DNA of 64,000 nt, taken from Ornithodoros turicata. Its lineage: Eukaryota; Arthropoda; Arachnida; Ixodida; Argasidae. The stretch covers positions 116,558,623-116,622,622 of the forward strand of contig NC_088202.1 of NCBI RefSeq assembly GCF_037126465.1, written 5' to 3'. A model generated the notes under the pieces. That model did not search any database, was not told where the DNA came from, and saw only the letters and a program-made list of their open reading frames with translations. The translations under genes and the position numbers were made by a program. Below, piece after piece: positions 44,938 through 55,371 of the stretch; the stretch's first letter is position 1; the number at the start of each line of letters is the position of its first letter.

Positions 44938-46289
44938 TTTCCCACACAGTTAGTATAGATCACGGTTTACGATAGGAGAAGCAAGAATATGTGGATACGT
45001 TATGTCACAGCGCGCATGGCCGTTGTGAAATTATGTAAAGCATCGTCATCAGTGGATTCCACTGTTACTCAGTATTGATGGCGGGGAACAACCTTTTTGC
45101 CAATAAATTGAAGGCGATATGAAGTTTGCTGCTATGAAACTGCCGAGTTATGCGTGCGTTGAATCTATTGTGGTATATCCTATGTGAGTTCGGGTTGCCG
45201 TTCTCCGTGCCTACCGGAATGTTTTCGTTTTGTTTTTTCTAAACAAACCAGTTTTCTGCTTTTGCATGACGAAAAGGCAGTTACATTTTATTTATTTCAG
45301 TGTTAGTGCCGCGAAGCTACTGTGGCTAAGACAGTTACAGAGGTGTCCATTACGGTCCTTGAATAATCTAGTAGAGTCGATATGGCAGGAAGTACTAACA
45401 TGCAACGCATTCAGTGAACGTGCCCATATGTGAACCATCTTTTGCATACTGTTCCTCGAATAAAGGCCGAAACGCATTGGACGTTTGCTCAGCGTCAAAA
45501 CGTCGCGCGCACGCCATGGCCTTGCACACGCGGCGATCTTCGCCGCGTGTGCAACGCCAACGAGGCGACCACCCGAAACGCATGGGACGCGTACGGAGCG
45601 AGTGACGCGCGCCAGTGTTGCTACATTCGTCGACCACAAATGTCTGCTAGAACGTGCAGATGCTCTTCTTTCCTCACACGCGCGCCGAGCGTGCGCGCGT
45701 CCTGAAAACGTGGGAAAAACGCTCCATGCGTTTATTCCTTAAACGCAAATCACGAAAGACTAGGGCGTTCTAGGAAATCGTAAGCGTTCTCCGATTCCGA
45801 CTCCGTATCGCTGACAGTCAATCAGATATCAGCAACGCGATTTCAGCCACTATAAAGGAATCTCGCGATGGGCTTATCATGTTCTCGCAAATGTTGTCGT
45901 GAAACTTCTACGTTCTTCTTAAATTCCCTATTGTCATCTGGACGCTTTTTTCTTGTTATTTCGTTGTAAAGCTCGCGTTGGTTAAAAGCCAACCTTATAT
46001 CTCAAATAAGAAACAAAACAAAAACAAAAAAATGTTGCAGCGAGGTTTTAGTATGCGCGAGCCTAACAGGTGGAGTGCTGAGTGCTGAGTAAAATCTCAT
46101 GGTAAAAAACAACAATAACAACAATAGATCATGACGATGAGTAAAAAAGTTATAACTTGGTCATAGCGCAAAAGCATTATTGTCTGTAATAAAGCACACT
46201 ATGTCTGGGTGAACGTGGCAGTAGCCGAAAACAAACCTGTTTTTTCGTGAAAACAACGTTCTGCACTAAGAAAAAAAAAGAAATAAAAA
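44938..46289. other. Non-coding stretch with GC-rich hairpin and SINE end
   Basis: A SINE family A 3' fragment (minus) is at about 45281-45325. A CpG-rich block at 45480-45700 contains a perfect hairpin, TTGCACACGCGGCGA with a three-base loop, at 45522-45554. Weak inverted matches (GAATAAAGGCCGAAACGCAT and its partner near 45730) suggest a decayed MITE of about 300 bp. No gene. Confidence 0.5.
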
Positions 46290-46775
46290 GCGAAGTAAAG
46301 TGGGGAGTAACTGCAGCTTTTACTCCTCTAGACTGCAATTACTCCCGATTTTAGTACAATAACCCCGAAACTTACTTCCCAGGACAGCAAGTAGTCACTG
46401 ACCTTCGCAAGTGCTCTACTGAACGCAACAGTCTACGTAAATATGTGCCCTTCGTGGATAGGATGGAATAAGACTATATACATAACTTGGCTAACTTAGC
46501 AATTTTCCACCCACACAGAGGAAAGCAATACTGTTCTTTCATGCGAAATTATGCCCTATGCATGTCGCAATATCAGTCGACATGTCAGTGTTGAGGTTTA
46601 ATTCAGTAATTCAGTCATACAAATAAATTATGTACCTGGCACTATTAGAACAGAGTGTGAAATGCAGCCCCACTCGGTGACATTCATTTACTCCCTTGCA
46701 TTTACTCCCTAGAGGGATTGACTCTTGTGGCAACGCATTTAGTCCCCAAAACTACTAAATTCACTCCCTTTTTTG
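46290..46775. mobile_element. Possible element with GGGAGTAA/TTACTCCC arrays
   Basis: GGGGAGTAA and TTACTCC motifs occur at 46297-46380 and again as TTTACTCCC at 46685-46770, giving inverted, motif-rich ends. The interior (46495-46632) is homologous to 57048-57190. Termini and target duplication could not be fixed. Confidence 0.4.
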
Positions 46776-46779
46776 TTCG

Positions 46780-48770
46780 AACGTGATCGGACTTCGGAGA
46801 CGGTACCTACAGAGCTCTCCTAACTGGATAGCACATGGGCGTGCTAGAAATCGAAGTTGACAAATTCAGGCAAATGCGGAGAGGAGTACATGTGGAAAAT
46901 GAGGGGGATACAGATGAGGATAGGAAAGAGATGAGCATGAGATTCATACGTCGCTCCTCAAGCAACAAGTAAGAATAAAATAAGAATAAAACAAAGATGT
47001 GCGTTGTACTGCGTTTTTCAGCGATAGCACACCTCGTTGGTAAAAAGAAAAAGACGCGAAATATTTTTTATTGATATTCGATTCTCTTTTTCCTTTTATT
47101 TTCCGACTACTTCCGTATAACTAGTCAAACCGTACCTGTTATGAAACGCCGCTTATGTATTCCCACATTTAGGAAACTCCGCGTAACGATTTGCACATAG
47201 CAAAAAATGTTTCGTCTGTTTTGTGAACCTTTATGCTGACCTATTTACTTGGTCAACAACTATTAGGGTGTATTGAACGGCAAGTTTTATTTCTCTGAAA
47301 CATTATAAACTTGTAGTACATCTTTATCATCGGACAATTGACATGTCCTCGCATTGTAAAACATGTTGATGACCTCGATAAACATTGACTTTTCTTTTAA
47401 ATGAAAGGTAGCGAAAGAAACTTAGTGAGAAAAAAGCTATGCAATTTTGTTGAGGCATATCTGTAGCCTTGATAACCAAACGTCAAAATATAACCCCAAG
47501 AGCTCATGTGCCATCTGATCCTTGCATCTCGCATTTTCACATATTACAAAACACACAACGATGATATCGCTTCTCTGTCATCCATTGCGGCCAGCTTCAT
47601 CCGAGTAGCTCGAAATAGTATGTAATTGGCGGGAGTTAAAGTACGATGAATTTTGTGGCAAGGAAAGCGATCTCTTGCTTCCTGGAAGAAGCGGCCCAAT
47701 ATAAATACCTTTCTGATAAGAGAAAGACCTAGAACGAAAAGCATCACTAAATAATGTACCCGATACCTTCTATCACCGAGTTCCAAATGAATTGCCCCGA
47801 AGCAGATGTTCGGAGTGAGCAGATTCAGCCGGGAAGAAGGCTGCTCTCAATTTCCGAGCGGCTCACCGGAATAAATGGTTGCAAGAGATCGGAAAATGCA
47901 ATTACGCTTCTCGCAAACAAAAGTAACGGCACGTTATTGGAAGGGTATTGGTCAGGTGTTATGTAAGATTCCTCGGGGGGAACCCCGGATATGGTGTCTC
48001 CGAACGAGTGGTGCCAAAATGCAGTATAATATTGGCATATGGTATCATACCGATAATCCACGATGGGGGGGGGGGGGGGGGGAATATACGTTTATTTCGG
48101 AAAGGTCGGAGTGTGTAACATGGAACTTAAAAGGGTCGGGACACTTTCATAGATGTGGCTCATTACGTCACGGACGCGTTCTACTGCACGCCAGAATAGT
48201 GAAGTAAAAAGAATTATTCTTCTTCGTGTCTTACTTAGCGAGATACAAGCCCTCGAACACGCTCCCGAGCAAAGCGCCGACGTCAGAGAGCTCAGAGTTG
48301 CGTCCATTCCTATTGGCAGCCGTAATCACGTGACTTCTCGTGCGCTGCCTCACTGGCAGCGGCGTGCGCTGTGATGTCAGAGCCGCATGAGTTTCGGTAC
48401 TCGCGGTGTCCATTTTCTCTGCTTCTATTACTCTTTTCGTCGTGAAACCTTCAATGTAGGTTAACATTGGTGCAAAGAACCGTCTTTTACGTTTATGTGG
48501 GATAACGTGTGATGACTTGTCTCAACCCCTTGAAGCGCTGGTTTCGCTGTTTGGTTTCAGTGCTGAATACAGGGTACAAATAGGGAGTCAAGCCACGCAA
48601 AATGTGAGCCCGTGCTCTTTTAAAGCAAAATGCACGACAAAACACGGACCCAGTCAGTCAACGTTCCGCATGTTATCACTATTTCTGTTCGTTTGTTGAA
48701 GATGCGAGGTTTTTGCTCCCTCCTTGGATCATAAGTGGTACCGATATCATCCTGGCTGGTCCTGAGCATG
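46780..48770. other. Non-coding stretch
   Basis: No gene recognised. There is a run of 18 G at 48065-48082. Short frames on both strands have no family features. Confidence 0.45.
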
Positions 48771-48775
48771 ATATA

Positions 48776-49065
48776 CAGGGTGTTTTTTTTTAATCCTTTA
48801 CAGTATTTTTATTTTAAAAAAAGCTATGAGAGCAGCATAGATGTCGTTTTTGTACAGGGGTAGCCAGTCCGATTTAGTCATGACTCACCTCTCCATCAAC
48901 ATCATCGTTTTTGCAGTTGAGTTCTATGGCCATGCGGACATCCTCTCGAAGAAAATGTGCAACTACAAGATCACTAATTGCCTAAAATTCATTAAGTTGA
49001 CCAATTGAGAAGTAATTTTTAAAAAATCATTAATTAACTTTTTAATTTGGAATTTGGGGCAAAAG
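48776..49065. mobile_element. Left part of a TA-CAGGGTGTTTTTTT element, cut by LINE sequence
   Basis: TA precedes CAGGGTGTTTTTTTTTAATC, the end expected of a Tc1/mariner-like MITE similar to 37001-37987. The right end is absent because LINE sequence begins at about 49085. Confidence 0.5.
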
Positions 49066-49084
49066 CGAGATGAGCGGTCCCACA

Positions 49085-50165
49085 CATCTTCATGAGTCTT
49101 CCTGGTCTTCGGGAACGACGAGACCAAGTTCCCCACTCCCCCAAGTCTTTTGGGCCCATTTTTATGCTCTGGTAGAAGATAAATTTTCCACTTCTGCAGT
49201 AGTATACACGGATGGCGCTTCCAGAGGTGGCAATTCGGCATCGACCTCTTGTGACACCATCTTAAGGCGTAGCACAACTAGGACGACGCCTTTCGCATCC
49301 AGTCTGATGAACAACTGCAGAGGTCTCTGCAATTCTATTCTTCCTGCAGCACGCAGTTGATTTTAGACCGCGAGTGTGGATAGTGTTCACCGATTCCAAA
49401 TCTGCACTGCAAGCTATTGAGAACACAGGCATACGAGGCTCGTCCGCACACTTAATGACAGATGTGTTAAAGGCTTACGATGCGTTACACAGGCTAGTTC
49501 TCCAGTGGGTTCCAGCCCACTGTGGTGTCGTGGGGAATGAATAGGCTCACAGCGCCGCAGAAGCAGCTCTCTCATCTAGGCGACGAATAAGTATTGCACT
49601 GCTAAGAGGAGATCGTCATTCCATTCTCCGACGTCTAGTGGCACCGCTGGCTTCCCGCCAATTGAGAAGTGACGTTCTCCCCCCATTTATGCTTGCAAGA
49701 GTTAATCCAACGCTCGCTTTTCTGATGCCAAAGAAACACCTCTCGTCGACACGCAGCACTACTAATTCATCGGATGCGGCTCAGTGTGACTTTTATAGCT
49801 CAGTGGGGTTACCGCTTGTGACAAGTTGACTCTCCGAGACGCCGTCACTGCGGTAATCTGGAAGATCAAGATGCTTCATTGCCCGCACTACCAACCCTTC
49901 CGATCCACACTTTCAGTGCCTCTAAATCAGCTCTGCTCTCGCCCTCTTGCTTTGTGAAAATTGCTTGGTACATGGTCAAATCCAGCCCACAAACGCTCTG
50001 TTCTAAAAGCACTTCTGAAGTCTTTGGACACTGTATAGGACTCCGGTCCTCACTGTGAGGCGACTCAATATTTAATTTCATCACATTACCGCCAGGAATG
50101 GGGTAGGATATCGCCCCCTTGTGATGAAACTCCCCAGTCATCATATCATTTAAATAAAGTTGCTG
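49085..50165 (+). pseudogene. I-type LINE 3' fragment (same family as 22889-26000)
   Basis: Translation in shifting frames gives LPGLRERRDQVP, then VVYTDGASRGGNSAS, VFTDSKSALQAIENTGIRGS, LQWVPAHCGVVGNE and LPPFMLARVNPTLAF, each with a close counterpart in the minus-strand copy. This is the RNase H domain and C-terminal part. A TAG directly after GNE and several frameshifts break it. The end at 50145-50165 is AAATAAAGTTGCTGTTGTTG, the same AATAAA plus (GTT)n tail. It is 5'-truncated just before the RNase H domain. Confidence 0.85.
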
Positions 50166-50169
50166 TTGT

Positions 50170-50800
50170 TGTTTTTTGCTTTGGATAGGAGAGGGCATCT
50201 TTTGTCAGCTTGTCTAGCTGTTCATTGCCTCTGATACCACAGTGAGATGGTATCCGTTGTAATTTGGCTTGACGTCCTTGATGCATGCTGTCGGAGTGGC
50301 GGGTGTGGATCTTGTAATGAAGTAGGAAGGTCATGTCTGGTTGGGGTGATCCCGAGAGGGCGCCTTGGAGGCAGAGCAGACACTAGAGATTCAGCTGGAG
50401 TCAGACAGTCCAGGTGCAAATCGTGCTTGCTTTTATATGTGCAAATGCTTACATGATGCCATGAAGCTCAGCTGCTGTGGACGATGTCGGTGTGACATTA
50501 CAGAAACTTCTTGAGACGTCATCTCCGTAGACTGCATTAGCTGAGCCAGTGAGTGTACTGGAGCCACCTGTGAAGATTTTCGTAGTCGAAGGGTGCGTAC
50601 GTCCCTTTCAGAAGGACTGATACTAATGCCTCGAGGACTGGAGCTGGGAGATCTACTTTCCTGTTTATACCTGGGACTTCAGACTGCATGGTGATAGTCG
50701 GTAGAAGCCATGATGGCTTTTCACGGTTTAGGTTGCGTTTTCTGCACTTTGGGAGGAACTTTTAGACCGTTAGGAGATGCTTGTATAGTGGAGACTTTTT
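50170..50800 (-). pseudogene. RNase H fragment of a second I-type LINE family
   Basis: On the minus strand, from high to low coordinates: PSWLLPTITMQSEVPGINRK, FTGGSSTLTGSANAVYGDDV (Asp changed to Gly at the TDGS position), TPTSSTAAELHGIM (Glu), and IPSHCGIRGNEQLDKLTKD (His). The PxWxxP lead-in followed by RNase H is typical of another tick-type LINE lineage. Frames shift repeatedly. It meets the tail of the plus-strand LINE at 50165 in a tail-to-tail junction. Confidence 0.75.
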
Positions 50801-50879
50801 GGCTATTTGATGTTATTGATCAAATGGTGCTGGGTGCGTCTCGCTAGTCTGATGAGATGCTATCACGGACAAATCAATG

Positions 50880-51821
50880 ACTCGCCATTCATCCGAGCTT
50901 TGAGAGACGAATTCAGAAAACTAAACGGACAGCGTCCCTACATGTTTGTTCATTCAGCAATGGAGGGACTCCATCGTCAACAACAGCGGGTGCTTTTGCT
51001 AAACGATTAAAATGTAAGAGCTCACAGTAGCGACATCTCTACAGACCACACGCTCTTGCGAGTAGCCTACATGATGTTGAACTAGATTTGGGTTGACAAC
51101 AGCGAACACGTTTACGTTGATGAACTTCATCGAATCCATCAAACTAAGAGCCCCGACGCTGGAGTCGGTAGAGTTGCGATATACGAGGGCGCCTTGCTTC
51201 GGTCCTGAACAAGTAGAAAGTGCGAAAGCAGTGGGAAGCGCAAATCGGAGTCTGTAGTCGTCACGATAGCAAAACCTCATAGGCTAGTGCCGATAGATCC
51301 CCGATCAGCGGTACACAAAACGTTTCCAGCGATGTGGGTGACATTTGTGCGGCGAAGACTGTCTTGAACAGCATACCGTTGCTACTGTTCTCACTATACA
51401 TCTCGCACCCAACCCCACTACACCGTAGATCGAAGCGTTTCTTATGAAGTACCTACTTCCTTACAACAGGCACGCTGCCCCTTGAGTATATGTTCGCGAC
51501 ATTAACGACGGGAACGCCGACATACCCATTCTCTTCACTGGTGATTCCAACTTGGACATTCGCAAACCACAGAACAAGCGTTTCATAGAAGTCATGAGAT
51601 ACCAGTTCGTATTGCGCCTAACTTCACCCGATACAATCCCGACTACCTTGGGCTGTGCTACTGTCGATGTGGTTTTCACGAGGCACTTGTCCATCAACGA
51701 TGATCTCAATCACCACGTATCTTACTTCTATCATCGACCTCTGCTTGATCATAATCAAGAGGGCAACAAGAGCGCCAGTGAACAAGTGCCTTCGATACCT
51801 AAACTGCAACATCTCAACTGA
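50880..51821 (+). pseudogene. Helentron-type ORF remnant with endonuclease-like domain
   Basis: The frame 50880-51010 reads DSPFIRALRDEFRKLNGQRP and MFVHSAMEGLHRQQQRVLLL. After a TAA the same frame continues AHSSDISTDHTLLRVAYMML and GVGRVAIYEGALLR with further stops. Near 51530 another frame reads PILFTGDSNLDIRKPQNK, then LRLTSPDTIPTTLG and VDVVFTRHLS, ending VSYFYHRPLL at about 51750. GVGGVAIY, TGDFN-type, T-T-x-G-x-x-x-x-D-x-V-F and S-Y-x-x-H-x-P blocks form an exonuclease/endonuclease/phosphatase-like domain that in many arthropods is fused to PIF1-type helicases of Helitron/Helentron elements. The Phe of GDFN is Ser here. The helicase part is absent. Family call by memory. Confidence 0.6.
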
Positions 51822-51859
51822 AATATATTTTGTTGTACAAATATCTACAGAATAAAGTC

Positions 51860-53097
51860 TGTAAACCGGCATTCTTTTCCCACGCAAGCCATCAAATCAT
51901 TAATACACCTCTAATATACCTCTTTTCCCTGAGTTGTTTCCATTCATTAATACAATTCACCAGGAAGCTCGCGTTGTTGTATAGAGCCATCGTTGCTCTC
52001 TGAAACCGCGCGTAACTTTTGCAAATTGCGTTTTGCTGTCAAGACGTAAACGCTATACGTCGAAATATTACGCTAATGCAGAGCAACAGTACGTAAAAAA
52101 ACACCTTCCTTTTCTTTTTTATTCCTCCCGCAGTCACAGTTGCTCAAAAAAAGAAAGAAAAGAATAAAGTGTCATTTATTCCTTGTTTAATTATGAGCGG
52201 ACTGGGCAACCAACTCGACGAAATTAGGAAACGCTCAGGCGTTTCAAGGCACGTTTACAACATTTCTGCACTGGAGCTGCTCCAGTGGCTTCAAGTATGC
52301 AGGTATAGATCAACGTTATTGAGTAGAAGTTAGCGTGTGCTAACAAAGACGTGCACGGTACCCGTAAAGAGAGAGAGAGAGAGAGCGAAAGAGAGGGAGG
52401 GGTGTTCAATATCGTTCTGGTGTAAGGTAGCACAACAACACTTAGCACTCCGGATGTGATCAATATCAAATTTCTATTACGAACTTTGGAGCACGAGTGC
52501 CTTTCCGAACTCCTCGAAGTAAGATGGCTTCAGGCTAAATGCCTGAACGCCCTAGATATTCAGTCGAAAATGGAAAGTGCTTCTGAGGCGTGAAATACAT
52601 CCGCGGAGAGTTGCGACGTAAACTGGAAAACTCAACATCTGCGAGGCAGTCTGCAAATTAACGACGAAGCTGTTTCTGTCTTGCCACGATGGGACATTCC
52701 GAGGCGCCTATGAATACCTGTATAATTAATAATCTGTTTGCAGAGCACAGCGCCAGTTTGCTTCCGTCTCACGCGCCCGCACAGAACTTGGCAGGCCCCT
52801 CTACACACTGTCTTGAAGCATTCACGAGGGGATTACGCATATTCATGCGGGTTGTCCTGTGGGATGGGGTATGAGGCGAAGTGCTTCCACGTAACATTCT
52901 TTACACGCACGCTAAAATCTCGTGATATACTGTGTATTGGTGTGGATGCAGCAATCGCCGCGGCACAGGAGGGTTGTCCGTCAAATATATTTGTTTATTC
53001 TGTTCGGAGAACAACATTCGGTGTGTGTGTTGTGCTTCGTTCGTTACTTTTGGTATCGATGTTTCTATCAGCATATGAAGACAGTCTACATGTAGGT
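51860..53097. other. Non-coding stretch
   Basis: Only a (GA)n run at 52369-52400 stands out. The frame 52738-53142 (134 aa) lacks any recognisable domain and its end overlaps a SINE. Confidence 0.45.
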
Positions 53098-53207
53098 GAA
53101 GGAAGTAAGAAGAAAGTCACTGAAAAGGACAGCCAGCTGTAGGACTCGAACCCACGTCTTCTGGGTCTCCGGTCCAGGGCTCTACCAATTGAGCTAAGCT
53201 AACACGC
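53098..53207 (-). mobile_element. SINE family B head (copy 4) with intact tRNA-like region
   Basis: On the minus strand GTTAGCTTAGCTCAATTGGT (A box) and GTGGGTTCGAGTCCTAC (B box) fold as a tRNA-like unit whose 7-bp acceptor stem pairs GTTAGCT with AGCTGGC. It then continues into the family-specific CTTTTCAGTGACTTTC. It is the best view in the window of this SINE's tRNA ancestor. It lies head-on to copy 5. Confidence 0.75.
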
Positions 53208-53263
53208 CTCCCCAGTGACTTCCCAGGTTGCGTCATGTGAAGGGACAAATCGTCCAGGGACAA

Positions 53264-53395
53264 ATGTGGGTTCGAGTACTACAGTTGGCTAACCTTTTCA
53301 GTGACTTCCTTCCTTCATTCATTGTTCTAAGGCCCTTGAGGCTTTGTGTGTTTGTCCTTCTTCTGTGTTCCCGCATGAGAACCTCAATTTCCATG
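53264..53395 (+). mobile_element. SINE family B copy 5 (head-truncated)
   Basis: It starts at the B box GTGGGTTCGAGTACTAC and runs through CTTTTCAGTGACTTCC, CTTGAGGCTTTGTGTGTTTG and GAACCTCAATTTCC. It forms an inverted pair with copy 4. Confidence 0.7.
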
Positions 53396-54623
53396 GTGTT
53401 GCGTTATGGTAGTACACTAAGACGAAGTAATATGTAAACTCGTTAATACGCCATCACTGCTGTGAGCAGAAGTTAACAAGGGGATCAAATAAACCTTCTT
53501 GGATTTACAAGAACATTCCCGCAAGATGATCCAGATCCAGATGCGTGAGAAACCACGCAGAAAAGCGTACCCTTTTCGAGATACAACAAGAGTAAGTTAG
53601 GTACTGACATAAAGTGCTTGGACTCTGTAAAATTGCTTTCGAAAGTTCTTGGCTAGTGCACTACAACCACGAAGCAAACTTCACGTAACAAAGCTCTTCC
53701 CATTCTTACAAGACCGTCAGCGTTAACGTAATCGCTTTTCTTCTTCGGTTCCGAATTCAACAACTTCCCACCTCCGACACATCACCGCATCTCCTGAAAG
53801 CCAAAGGCTTCTCCCCTAAAGCGCGCGAGAGCTTGTTTGTGAAACCACTCGAAGATCACATCAAACGACAGCACTTTTTTCCCCTTCGGTCGTTTTCTGA
53901 CCTCTCTCTCTCCTGACCCCCCTTCTCGCACACTTAATCATTTTCTTCGGGAAAGGAGACTCTCTTAGATTTTTGCTCCGTTTCCGGAGAAAGCGAAACG
54001 GAACTCGCGAAGATTTGCTTTGACTCACAATCAATCACGGGCCCCTTCCTTCTCTCGGCTGTTGCTGGCACCCGCTCTGGTTTCTGAAGTGAGCTTTGTT
54101 TCCTGTTCGCGCAGAAAAATGGGTTTAACCCTTTATCTGCCAGATTTTGCTTGTCACGTGTTGGCTTTTCCACGACCTGCATTCGCCCCCGAATATAAGT
54201 GATGGCGAACACCAACTGGCATGGGAGCCAGTCCCTTCAATTGCTTGAAGGGCCTTCGTCTTTTTCAAACCTTTCTGCTGGGAGGGAGAAATGTTTTGCA
54301 AAGCTTGGAAAGTTTGTACAGTCTTGCAAAGACAGTCCATCTTTGTTCAGTTCGTTGTTCTAGTTACAGAAACAGATGAGATAAAAGGGGCGAGCAGGCT
54401 TGATCCGTGAACTGTTACGGTATGCAAGGTTTCCTTTACTGCAGGTGTCCTACCACAACTCGTTCATCCCGAGGACCTCTTCGAAGCTTGTGAACTCCGC
54501 CTAACAGCAATATACAACGCATTGCACGGGTTTATAATGTTGTATCAAATGAGGAGCGTGCAAGCGAACATCTAATCGTCGTATCACGCAACCCATGCAG
54601 AGCTCTCCGGACAAAGCCAATAA
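53396..54623. other. Non-coding stretch
   Basis: No gene or element recognised. The overlapping frames near 53934-54340 have no domain. Confidence 0.4.
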
Positions 54624-54835
54624 GAAGGGTATTGATGTTCTGAGGCTAGAACACATAGAACTGACAAATACATACAAAGCCTCATGTGCCTAAGAAATTA
54701 ATTACGAAAGAAGGAAGCCACTGAAAAGGTTAGCCAGGTTAGGGTTGGTTAGCCAGTCAGGGTTAGCCAGAAGATGTGGGTTCGAATCCTACAGCTGGCT
54801 AACGTTTTCAGTGATTTCCTTCTTTCATCATTAAA
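54624..54835. mobile_element. Inverted pair of SINE family B fragments (copies 6 and 7)
   Basis: 54624-54740 is a minus-strand copy (tail, then CTTTTCAGTGGCTTCC in minus orientation); 54768-54835 is a plus-strand copy from GATGTGGGTTCGAATCC to TTTCATCATTAA. GGTTAG-rich short repeats lie between. Transcripts of either strand would form a hairpin. Confidence 0.7.
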
Positions 54836-55363
54836 GCCTACAAGGGTGTGATGGGCTTGAATATCTTGCTGGGATGAGCAGTATCCTGATATATTTTCGT
54901 TCGCGAATGACGCAAGGTAAGTCATAAGTAGAGTCACTATTTAGTCACTTATTTAGTGACTCTAGTCATAAGGATGGGGGCTGAAGTGGCGTGTGCGCGT
55001 GACACTGCTTTTTAATGGCACTGACTTTCTGGCTGGATTTTCTGACTGGACTTTCTTTGCCAGATTCTGAGCGCTTGTGTTCGCTTGATCGTAGTAACCT
55101 CACTTATTCGCGTAGCGTTTTTGCTTAGCGACAGGAATCTGCGAACTAGAACTTTTTTTCGCAAGGCCTCGATACAGCCGGGTAGCGGGTTACCCAACTA
55201 TGTCCGGTGTCGTCACATCCGCTCCGCGAGGGTGCGCATCGGCCCTGATTGACCCGCACGCAAAAGATAACGTGGGTTAGCAGACGGCGGAACCGGAACA
55301 CGAGCGACCGTGCTGCCCCTAGCGTGATCCAAGCGACTAAAACCGCTAGATTCCTGGCTCTCA
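54836..55363. other. Non-coding stretch
   Basis: No gene recognised. GAGTCACTATTTAGTC and TTAGTGACTC form a small hairpin near 54930-54963. Confidence 0.4.
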
Positions 55364-55371
55364 TGTTGGGG

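Noticed and set aside
52738..53142. 134-codon plus-strand frame
   Set aside because: No domain, and its last part overlaps a SINE.
53130..53207. Host tRNA gene on the minus strand
   Set aside because: A and B boxes and an acceptor stem are visible, but the anticodon arm is poor and the sequence runs into the SINE family B body found at several other places.
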